In this document: piece by piece, positions 1-5,138 of the stretch | Layout: the number at the start of each line of letters is the position of its first letter | Position numbering within the stretch: position 1 is the stretch's first letter | Notes under the pieces: model-generated | Told to the model about the DNA's origin: nothing | The model's database searches: none | Seen by the model: only the letters and a program-made list of their open reading frames with translations | Program-made: the position numbers and the translations under genes | Assembly: GCA_003533825.1 (NCBI GenBank) | Contig: DQCG01000035.1 | Span: 1-5,138 of the forward strand | DNA from: Phycisphaerales bacterium | GTDB lineage: Bacteria > Planctomycetota > Phycisphaerae > Sedimentisphaerales > Anaerobacaceae | DNA length: 5,138 nt | Direction of reading: 5' to 3'

Positions 1-924
1 CAGGATATATTTTGTGGCTTCAAAAGAATACTTTTCCAGCAACCCGGCTACGGACGGACGCAGGTTCTCGCCGTCGAAGTCCACCGGGCATTTCAGATGC
101 TTGCTCAATGTCTTTAACTGCTGAATGGGTATGTCGCTGATCCGATTGTTCTTGTAAAGATACATCTGCAGAGCCAAATCATCCCTGAGAGCTTCATACA
201 TCCAGTCGGGATCGGTCATCTTATACAGTGACTCCGGGGTGGTCAGCAAGCTCTCTTTTTCCTGTAGTTTGCCCGTCTCCAAATCCATCTCTACGTTCGA
301 CCAGAAATTTCCATGAAACATCCTTCCTGTGCCTTCCGTCCGGTTTGTCTTTTGATTCCAGCCTTTGATTAACATATAGCGGCATCGCAGCAGGCTTCTG
401 ATGTGGTCATCCCCCCATATATAGAGAATAATGTATTTTGCTCTCTGACCGGTCTTTTCCTCCCTGATCATCCGTCTATACGCCTGGTAAACACCAAGCC
501 CACCCATTCCAAAATTCCTTACTGGCTCACCGAGATGACCAGCTAAGTATTCCTGCCAGGTCTCGCCGTCGCTTACCTGATGACACTGGGTAAAACTGTT
601 GCCGTACGTGTTGATTCGGCATGGCCTGTCTTTGTACATAAATGAGGTTCGTGCCCCATTTGATTGGACGGTGGAAATCGTCGAACTGCCGTCCATCCCA
701 TCGTGCGGCATGTAATTACCCAGGATATATCCGGTGTCCCGATCAAATTGGGCCCACGACATTTCGTTTAAGAACACATCGATTTCTTTGCGGGCGGGCA
801 CGGTTTCCCTGATATACTCTTCGAACGATTTGGGTTCCTGTTTCTTAGCCTGCCCAAAGCCCACTGAACCTGCCAGAATAAGTAAAAACACGGTTCTCAG
901 AATGACGTCTGGTTTCGCTTCCAT
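1..924 (-). CDS. Exported SGNH/GDSL-like hydrolase, 3' end cut by window
   Basis: The - strand is open from the ATG at 924-922 to the left edge, giving 308 codons without a stop, so the C-terminus is missing. A Shine-Dalgarno AAAGGAG (930-936, - strand) lies 5 nt before the start. Residues 1-26 look like a Sec signal peptide: a charged start, the hydrophobic stretch VFLLILAG, and probable cleavage after GQA. The region around residues 104-174 resembles the SGNH fold. It has block I as YGNS (Gly108-Asn109-Ser110, Ser110 the candidate nucleophile), block II as NFGMGG (Gly139), and a strand ending IWGDDH (170-174) where block III normally reads GxND. The DxxH of block V should lie beyond the window. 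Such enzymes are usually secreted esterases, often deacetylases of polysaccharides; that role here is inferred. The gene diverges from the sulfatase operon and is lower in GC than it (three sampled 60-nt lines give 45-50%). The reading frame is very secure and the family moderately so. Confidence 0.85.
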   Translation of the reverse strand, partial: MEAKPDVILRTVFLLILAGSVGFGQAKKQEPKSFEEYIRETVPARKEIDVFLNEMSWAQFDRDTGYILGNYMPHDGMDGSSTISTVQSNGARTSFMYKDRPCRINTYGNSFTQCHQVSDGETWQEYLAGHLGEPVRNFGMGGLGVYQAYRRMIREEKTGQRAKYIILYIWGDDHIRSLLRCRYMLIKGWNQKTNRTEGTGRMFHGNFWSNVEMDLETGKLQEKESLLTTPESLYKMTDPDWMYEALRDDLALQMYLYKNNRISDIPIQQLKTLSKHLKCPVDFDGENLRPSVAGLLEKYSFEATKYIL

Positions 925-1026
925 AATGGCTCCTTTATCTCAGATATCCCTTTATGTTCGAGTGATTCCCTGCTCCGATCTCATTTTTCGGGGCTATTCC
1001 ATTTCCGTATCATGCAGTAGATTCCC

Positions 1027-1055
1027 TTGATAATCAGGCGATTGAAGGGTATAGT
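1027..1055 (+). promoter_or_regulatory. Predicted sigma70-type promoter of the sulfatase operon
   Basis: TTGATA (1027-1032) and TATAGT (1050-1055) each match five of six positions of the -35 and -10 consensus and are separated by exactly 17 nt, the optimal spacer. Transcription would begin near 1061-1063, leaving a leader of about 70-90 nt before the sulfatase. The position and direction fit the operon. This is a by-eye match to the E. coli consensus, and use by this organism is inferred. Confidence 0.55.
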
Positions 1056-1136
1056 ACGTGAGCAAAGTAAAAAGGAAAAGTAAAAAAAGAAATTCGCGTA
1101 CATGATGTTCTGCATTCGGAGAAATGAAACAATATG

Positions 1137-1141
1137 AAAGG
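1137..1141 (+). promoter_or_regulatory. Ribosome binding site deciding the sulfatase start
   Basis: AAAGG lies 7 nt before the ATG at 1149, a better spacing than the GGAG at 1118-1121, which is 12 nt before the alternative in-frame ATG at 1134. Together with the textbook Tat start MNRRDFLK this favours 1149. The alternative would add five residues (MKGYS). Confidence 0.5.
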
Positions 1142-1148
1142 CTATTCG

Positions 1149-2642
1149 ATGAACAGGCGGGATTTTTTAAAGGCTCTCGGTTTCGGTGCAGCGGCGCTGG
1201 CCGGATCGGCGGGTTTGGGCCTCGGACAAGCAGCTTCGGCGGCAAGGAGAAAGAGCGGGAAACTGAATTTCGTATTCTTCCTGATTGACGATCTGGGCTG
1301 GACGGATTTAGGCTGCTACGGCAGCACTTTCTACGAGACGCCCAATATCGACAGGCTGGCGAGTGAAGGGATGCGCTTCACCGATGCGTACGCAGCGTGT
1401 CCCGTCTGCTCTCCCACGCGGGGCAGCATTGTGACGGGCAAGTATCCGGCCAGGCTGGGGATCACCCAGTGGATCGGCGGGCCGAACCAGCCGACACCTT
1501 ACCGACATTATCTGCCGCTCGAAGAGGTGACAATCGCCGAGGCATTAAAGCGGGCGGGCTACGCCACCGGGTTTGTCGGCAAGTGGCACCTGGCGACAAG
1601 GGATCCCGACCGGGCGAAGTATTATCCGGACCGGCAGGGTTTCGACGTCAACATAGGCGGGGATTCTTCGGGCGCGCCGCCGACGTATTTCTGGCCCTAC
1701 AGCAGGCGGAACCGCACCCTGGAGACGATGCCCCCCGGCGGCGCAGAAGGCGAGTACCTGACGGACCGGCTGACCGACGAATCGCTGAAATTCCTGGATG
1801 CGAACAAGGACGGGCCCTTTTTGCTGTACCTCTCGCACTACGCAGTGCACACGCCGATCGAATCGAAGCAGGCCCTGACGGATAAGTACAAGTCAAGAGC
1901 CGAGAAGCTGCCCGAGACCGGCGGGCCGAAGTTTGCTCCCGTGTACGGTCGTTACAAGACCCGGATGGTCCAGGACAATCCGGCTTACGCCGGGATGGTG
2001 CAGAGTGTGGACGAGAGTGTCGGCCGGGTGATGAAAAAGCTGGCCGAGTTGGGAGTGGACGGCAATACGGCGATTATCTTCATGTCCGACAACGGCGGGC
2101 TCTCCACCGTGGCGCGGGAGGGGCCGACATGCAATCTGCCGCTGCGTGCCGGCAAGGGATGGCTGTACGAAGGGGGGATCCGCGAGCCGATGATTATCAA
2201 GTGGCCCGGCGTGGTTCGGCCGGGCGGCGTCTGCAGCGAGCCGGTGACCAGCACGGATTTCTATCCGACCATGCTGCAGATGACCGGCCTGCCGCTTACG
2301 CCCGAACAGCACGTTGACGGCGTGAGCATGGTGCCGCTGCTGAAGGGCACGGGCAGGCTGAGACGCAAGGCTATCTACTGGCATTACCCCCACTATCACG
2401 GAAGCGGCAACAAACCCAGCGGTGCAATTCGCGCCGGCGATTACAAGCTCATCGAATGGTACGAAGACAACAGCATCGAATTGTACAATCTGAAAGACGA
2501 TTTAGGCGAACAGAACGACCTGGCGTCAAGTATGCCGAAAAAGGCGGCCGAGCTTCGCGGGCTGCTGCACCAATGGCTCAGGCAAACTAAAGCAACAGTA
2601 CCGACGCCGGAGCAGTTGAAGGATTTCAGGAAGAAAGCATAG
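1149..2642 (+). CDS. Tat-exported sulfatase (formylglycine type, S1 family)
   Basis: This 497-residue protein is a complete sulfatase of the alkaline phosphatase superfamily and hydrolyses sulfate esters. The N-terminus MNRRDFLK is a twin-arginine motif followed by an Ala/Gly-rich hydrophobic segment, with probable cleavage after ASA (residue 31), so the folded enzyme is sent to the periplasm or outside. Metal ligands Asp47 and Asp48 lie in the IDDLG motif. The active-site signature is CSPTR (87-91), where Cys87 (codon 1407-1409) should be oxidised to formylglycine by FGE or an anaerobic sulfatase-maturing enzyme; neither is encoded here. The second signature is GKWHL (Lys145, His147). His234 in AVHTP, Asp314-Asn315 in SDNGG and Lys336 in AGKGW complete the usual catalytic set. 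The C-terminal subdomain has WHYPHYHG (411-418) and AGDYKLIEW. Length is normal and nothing is broken. An in-frame ATG at 1134 would add five residues. The beta-helix gene starts 23 nt after the stop. The substrate cannot be read from sequence; a carbohydrate sulfate is likely from context. Confidence 0.95.
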   Translation: MNRRDFLKALGFGAAALAGSAGLGLGQAASAARRKSGKLNFVFFLIDDLGWTDLGCYGSTFYETPNIDRLASEGMRFTDAYAACPVCSPTRGSIVTGKYPARLGITQWIGGPNQPTPYRHYLPLEEVTIAEALKRAGYATGFVGKWHLATRDPDRAKYYPDRQGFDVNIGGDSSGAPPTYFWPYSRRNRTLETMPPGGAEGEYLTDRLTDESLKFLDANKDGPFLLYLSHYAVHTPIESKQALTDKYKSRAEKLPETGGPKFAPVYGRYKTRMVQDNPAYAGMVQSVDESVGRVMKKLAELGVDGNTAIIFMSDNGGLSTVAREGPTCNLPLRAGKGWLYEGGIREPMIIKWPGVVRPGGVCSEPVTSTDFYPTMLQMTGLPLTPEQHVDGVSMVPLLKGTGRLRRKAIYWHYPHYHGSGNKPSGAIRAGDYKLIEWYEDNSIELYNLKDDLGEQNDLASSMPKKAAELRGLLHQWLRQTKATVPTPEQLKDFRKKA

Positions 2643-2665
2643 TCTCTGTACGGCAGGGAAATCGA

Positions 2666-4168
2666 ATGAAAGAATATAAAGCGGAAAAGAAGAGAATATC
2701 TCAGGCTATATTTATTGTACTGGTTTATGCCGCGCTCGGTTGTCTGGCGGCCGGCGCCTGGAGTGCGGAAGCAACGGTGGTGACGTATCCGGCACCGGAC
2801 GGCGCCGAGCTGGCGGACGATTTTGTCGTAAAGATCGACGGCAAAGAAACGGCCGTCTACGATTCGAAAGTGGCGGCGTTTGCGTATTTCTCGTTCAGCG
2901 GCAAGGTAACGGTTTCGGTGATACCCGGTAGGGATGTCGAAACGGTCGATATCAGGCCGAAGAGACACGGTATCGCCTTCTCGATTAAGGGCAGAGCCGT
3001 CAGCTTCCAACTGGATCGGCCCTGCAATCTGAGCATCGAGATAAACGGGGATATCAAACGGCCATTTTTTCTTTTCGCAAACCCGCTCGAACAGAACCCG
3101 CCGAAGCCGGGCGATGAGAATGTCCGGTACTTCGAGGCCGGCAGGATTCACCGGGCCGGCGAGATAAAACTCAGCAGTGGAGAAACAATTTATATCGCCG
3201 GCGGGGCGATTGTCCGGGGCAGGATAAGAGCCGAAGAGGCTGAAAATGCGCGCGTGACCGGCCGGGGCATCCTGGACGGCAGCGGCCGGGATTACAAAAC
3301 GCAAATGGTTAAGCTGTCCGGCTGCTCCAATGTGGAGTTAAGCGGGATCATCGTTTTCAACAGCTTCGGCTGGACGCTCGTGCCGGTCAAGTCGGACAAT
3401 GTCAGGTTCGCCAACGTCAAAGTCGTCGGCTGGCGCGACAACGACGACGGCGTGGATATCGTCGGCTGCACTAATCTGAGCGTCGAGAGCTGCTTCTTGA
3501 GAACTAAAGACGATTGTATCGCCGTGAAGGCCTCGCCCGGATATTTCGAGGAGGGCGAAAGCGGGCTGCGCAACGTCCGGAACGTCCGCGTTATCGACTC
3601 GGTCCTGTGGAATGCCGAGTGGGGCAATGCGATGGAAATCGGTTTCGAGCTCCAGACAAAGAGTGTCAGCGATATCCTGTTCAGGAATTGCGACATTATT
3701 CACGTCGAGCGGGGCGGAACGTTTACGATTCATAACGGCGATTTCGCCACGGTCGAGAATATACGTTTCGAAGATATTCGCGTCGAGGACTCGCGGGAGA
3801 AGCTGATTGAGTTGCGGGTGGGGCTTTCGATATACAGCGGGGATTGCCCGTGGGAGCTGCACCGCCAAAATCCGCAGCGAAAGAGAAGCCCGCTGGGCCA
3901 GTGGGTCCGTCCGGAAGCGGACAAAGTACAGGAATTTGCGGTTAAACGCGGGCATATCAGGAATATTTACTTTAAGAACATCGCCGTTACAGGACTGAAG
4001 CTTCCCAAATCGTACCTAATCGGATATAATGACGCCCACAGCGTCGAGAACGTGGTTATTGAGAACCTGAGTTTTAACGGCGGCCGGATACTCGGCGCCG
4101 AAGACGGCGGCTTTACAATAGAGAGGGCGAAAAACGTGCGATTCGCCGAATCGGACGATATGAGATAA
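2666..4168 (+). CDS. Secreted beta-helix glycoside hydrolase, GH28/GH49-like
   Basis: This 500-residue protein probably hydrolyses a polysaccharide outside the cytoplasm. Residues 1-34 are a Sec signal peptide (lysine-rich start, hydrophobic core AIFIVLVYAALG, likely cleavage after WSA). Residues 35-140 form a beta-rich domain like the N-terminal domain of dextranase-type (GH49) enzymes. From about 150 onward is a right-handed parallel beta-helix, visible as recurring 12-residue coils such as SNVELSGIIVFN (221), DNVRFANVKVVG (244), TNLSVESCFLRT (269), RNVRVIDSVLWN (305), ENIRFEDIRVED (364), RNIYFKNIAVTG (432) and ENVVIENLSFNG (461). Candidate catalytic acids are in NDDGVD (259-264) and KDDC (281-284), which match the NTDGxD and DDC blocks of polygalacturonases. 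The later GHG and RIK motifs of GH28 are not evident; WGNAMEIGFE (319-328) follows instead. An AGGGA ribosome site (2655-2659) lies 6 nt before the start, and the tight spacing implies co-transcription with the sulfatase. Fold is confident; family and substrate are not. Confidence 0.88.
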   Translation: MKEYKAEKKRISQAIFIVLVYAALGCLAAGAWSAEATVVTYPAPDGAELADDFVVKIDGKETAVYDSKVAAFAYFSFSGKVTVSVIPGRDVETVDIRPKRHGIAFSIKGRAVSFQLDRPCNLSIEINGDIKRPFFLFANPLEQNPPKPGDENVRYFEAGRIHRAGEIKLSSGETIYIAGGAIVRGRIRAEEAENARVTGRGILDGSGRDYKTQMVKLSGCSNVELSGIIVFNSFGWTLVPVKSDNVRFANVKVVGWRDNDDGVDIVGCTNLSVESCFLRTKDDCIAVKASPGYFEEGESGLRNVRNVRVIDSVLWNAEWGNAMEIGFELQTKSVSDILFRNCDIIHVERGGTFTIHNGDFATVENIRFEDIRVEDSREKLIELRVGLSIYSGDCPWELHRQNPQRKRSPLGQWVRPEADKVQEFAVKRGHIRNIYFKNIAVTGLKLPKSYLIGYNDAHSVENVVIENLSFNGGRILGAEDGGFTIERAKNVRFAESDDMR

Positions 4169-4238
4169 TTAGTCGGCAGGTTTGGAGCCTGCTTCGAATG
4201 CAGATGTAGTTAGTATGAAAAGAAACAGAAAGGTAGAA
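4169..4238 (+). other. Gap with two competing short hairpins before leuB
   Basis: GCAGG (4176-4180) can pair with CCTGC (4188-4192) around a 7-nt loop. The same middle segment can instead pair as CTGC (4189-4192) with GCAG (4200-4203) around the loop TTCGAAT. The two structures exclude each other. No run of T follows either, so neither is a standard intrinsic terminator, and I see no clear promoter for the downstream gene. It may be a chance arrangement or a small leader element; read-through from the glycosidase gene is plausible. Confidence 0.3.
4229..4233 (+). promoter_or_regulatory. Ribosome binding site deciding the leuB start
   Basis: AAAGG lies 5 nt before the ATG at 4239. The in-frame ATG at 4215 would add eight mostly basic or polar residues (MKRNRKVE) and has no Shine-Dalgarno sequence in front of it. 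The family normally begins just a few residues before the first beta strand, as with the 4239 start. Confidence 0.55.
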
Positions 4239-5138
4239 ATGGCAACGTATAAGATTGCAGTAATGCCGGGTGATGGTACCGGTCCGGAAGTGACGGCTGA
4301 AGCGGTAAAGGTAATAAAAGCCGCCGCGGATAAGTTTGATTTCAAGCTCGATCTGACCGAGTTCGACTTCGGCGGCGAGAGATATAAAAAGACTGGCGAA
4401 ACCCTGCCGGACAGCGGTGTTGAAGAGCTCCGCCAGTTTGATGCTATTCTGTTGGGGGCCATCGGGCACCCGGACGTCGCGCCGGGAATCCTCGAAAAGG
4501 GCATTCTGCTAAAGGCCCGCTTCGAGTTGGACCAGTACATCAACCTGCGCCCGGTGAAGCTCTATCCGGGAGTGGAGACACCAATCAAGGACAAAGGTCC
4601 TGATGATATAGACTTTGTCGTCGTTCGCGAGAACACGGGCGATCTCTATACCGGCACGGGTGGCTTTACGATGAAAGGGACGCCGCAGGAAGTAGCCGTG
4701 CAGTCGGCCGTCTATAACCGCTTCCAGGTGGACCGCTGCCTCAAGTACGCATTCGAGTACACACGCCAGCATGGCAAGAAAGCTCGTGGAAAGAGAGATA
4801 AAAATACTCTCGCCCTGAGCGGCAAAACGAATGTTCTGACGTATGTCTACGACTTGTGGGAGCGGGCCTTTCACGAGATGGGCGAGGCCGAGTATCCCGA
4901 GATTGAAAGAGAATATTATCACGTGGACGCGACGTGCATGTGGTTCGTGAAGAATCCCGAATGGTTTGACGTGATTGTCACCGGCAATATGTTTGGCGAT
5001 ATCATTACCGACCTCGGCGCGATGGTCCAGGGCGGCATGGGCATAGCGGCCGGCGGAAATATCAATCCCGAAGGCGTCAGCATGTTCGAGCCGATCGGCG
5101 GAAGCGCGCCGAAGTATACCGGCAAAGGCGTTATCAAT
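4239..5138 (+). CDS. leuB: 3-isopropylmalate dehydrogenase-type enzyme, 3' end cut
   Basis: The frame is open for 300 codons to the right edge; family members are about 350-370 residues, so roughly 50-70 are missing. LeuB oxidises and decarboxylates 3-isopropylmalate to 2-oxoisocaproate in cytosolic leucine synthesis. The Rossmann-like start has PGDGTGPEV (10-18). Substrate arginines are Arg94, Arg104 (NLRPVK) and Arg130 (VVVREN), followed by Tyr137 (LYTG) and Lys196 (GKTNVL). Metal-binding aspartates are Asp230 (HVDA), Asp254 (FGDI) and Asp258 (TDLG). Leu90 and Leu91 before Arg94 fit a pocket for the isopropyl group, unlike the Ser/Asn of isocitrate dehydrogenase. Oddly, the coenzyme loop reads GGSAPKYTG (287-295), with Lys292-Tyr293 where NAD-dependent LeuB has Asp-Ile. 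The start at 4239 is chosen for its ribosome site. No other leucine gene is visible. Alternatives are another decarboxylating dehydrogenase of this superfamily, such as tartrate/D-malate or homoisocitrate dehydrogenase. Confidence 0.88.
   Translation, partial: MATYKIAVMPGDGTGPEVTAEAVKVIKAAADKFDFKLDLTEFDFGGERYKKTGETLPDSGVEELRQFDAILLGAIGHPDVAPGILEKGILLKARFELDQYINLRPVKLYPGVETPIKDKGPDDIDFVVVRENTGDLYTGTGGFTMKGTPQEVAVQSAVYNRFQVDRCLKYAFEYTRQHGKKARGKRDKNTLALSGKTNVLTYVYDLWERAFHEMGEAEYPEIEREYYHVDATCMWFVKNPEWFDVIVTGNMFGDIITDLGAMVQGGMGIAAGGNINPEGVSMFEPIGGSAPKYTGKGVIN

Larger units (their letters stand above)
925..1148. other. Divergent intergenic region
   Basis: This stretch separates the - strand SGNH-like gene from the + strand sulfatase and should hold the control signals of both. 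Facing right there is a good sigma70-like promoter (1027-1055), followed by a purine-rich leader with A-rich runs around 1066-1092. Facing left I see the ribosome binding site at 930-936 but no convincing -35/-10 pair. A short palindrome, TGATAATCA (1028-1036), overlaps the right-facing -35 box and might be half of an operator, but it is too short to call. No RNA gene, riboswitch or repeat was recognised. Confidence 0.7.

Noticed and set aside
1124..1288. Small + strand frame starting at ATG 1124 before the sulfatase
   Set aside because: It is out of frame with the sulfatase, and its GGAG lies only 2 nt before the start, too close to be used. The product has no recognisable feature.
1893..2399. 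A 168-codon open frame on the - strand
   Set aside because: It is antisense to the catalytic region of the sulfatase, is rich in His/Arg/Pro as expected of a GC-rich shadow, and has no recognisable domain.
2666..2767. Lipoprotein signal in the glycosidase (Cys26 in AALGC)
   Set aside because: The residues before Cys26 (Ala-Leu-Gly) do not fit the usual lipobox [LVI][AST][GA]C well, and a standard cleavage site after WSA follows. An ordinary Sec signal is more likely.
2441..3304. A 287-codon open frame on the - strand
   Set aside because: It runs antisense across the end of the sulfatase gene, the intergenic gap and the start of the glycosidase gene. Both + strand genes are complete with intact motifs, and the antisense product shows no recognisable domain.
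3338..3955. A 205-codon open frame on the - strand
   Set aside because: It lies fully inside the glycosidase gene and is explained by that gene's codon use; no signal, motif or ribosome site supports it.
4175..4193. Intrinsic terminator after the glycosidase gene
   Set aside because: A short hairpin exists (about 5 GC-rich pairs), but it is followed by TTCGAA rather than a run of T, so it is not a convincing Rho-independent terminator.
4171..4210. tRNA-like pieces: a 7-nt loop TTTGGAG on a 5-bp stem and a T-loop-like TTCGAAT
   Set aside because: The two arms share the same CCTGC segment, so they cannot coexist. There is no acceptor stem or D-arm, and the region is too short for a tRNA.
4509..4922. 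A 137-codon open frame on the - strand
   Set aside because: It is antisense to the dehydrogenase gene, whose own frame carries all family motifs.

Overview
The window looks like a piece of a bacterial chromosome from the Planctomycetota or a related PVC lineage. This is inferred from three things: a Tat-exported sulfatase starting MNRRDFLK, a two-domain GH28/GH49-like beta-helix enzyme with a Sec signal, and a LeuB-type dehydrogenase of the subtype common in such genomes. No rRNA or other marker is present, so the phylum is a guess. GC content is moderate to high over the + strand genes and visibly lower in the first, - strand gene.

Layout. Bases 1-924 (- strand) hold an exported SGNH/GDSL-like hydrolase whose C-terminus lies beyond the left edge. 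Bases 925-1148 are a divergent intergenic region with a good sigma70-like promoter facing right. Bases 1149-2642 (+) encode a formylglycine-type sulfatase with a twin-arginine signal. Bases 2666-4168 (+), only 23 nt further on, encode a secreted right-handed parallel beta-helix glycosidase with an N-terminal beta domain. Bases 4169-4238 form a 70-nt gap with two mutually exclusive short hairpins. Bases 4239-5138 (+) encode a beta-decarboxylating dehydrogenase of the 3-isopropylmalate dehydrogenase type, cut by the right edge.

How the genes may work together. The sulfatase and the beta-helix enzyme form a tight two-gene unit that fits stepwise breakdown of a sulfated polysaccharide outside the cytoplasm: the sulfatase removes sulfate esters and the glycosidase cleaves the backbone or side chains. 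The divergent SGNH-like protein could add an esterase activity, such as removal of acetyl groups, but its key residues deviate from the consensus. The dehydrogenase belongs to leucine biosynthesis by family and has no obvious link to polysaccharide use. It probably marks the edge of the catabolic cluster, although it might be read through from it.

I see no tRNA, rRNA, CRISPR array, insertion sequence, phage or defence gene. The most notable points are the degenerate SGNH catalytic blocks, the missing classical GH28 motifs in the beta-helix enzyme, and an isocitrate-dehydrogenase-like Lys-Tyr coenzyme motif in the LeuB-type protein. I do not see clear evidence of a wholly new system.
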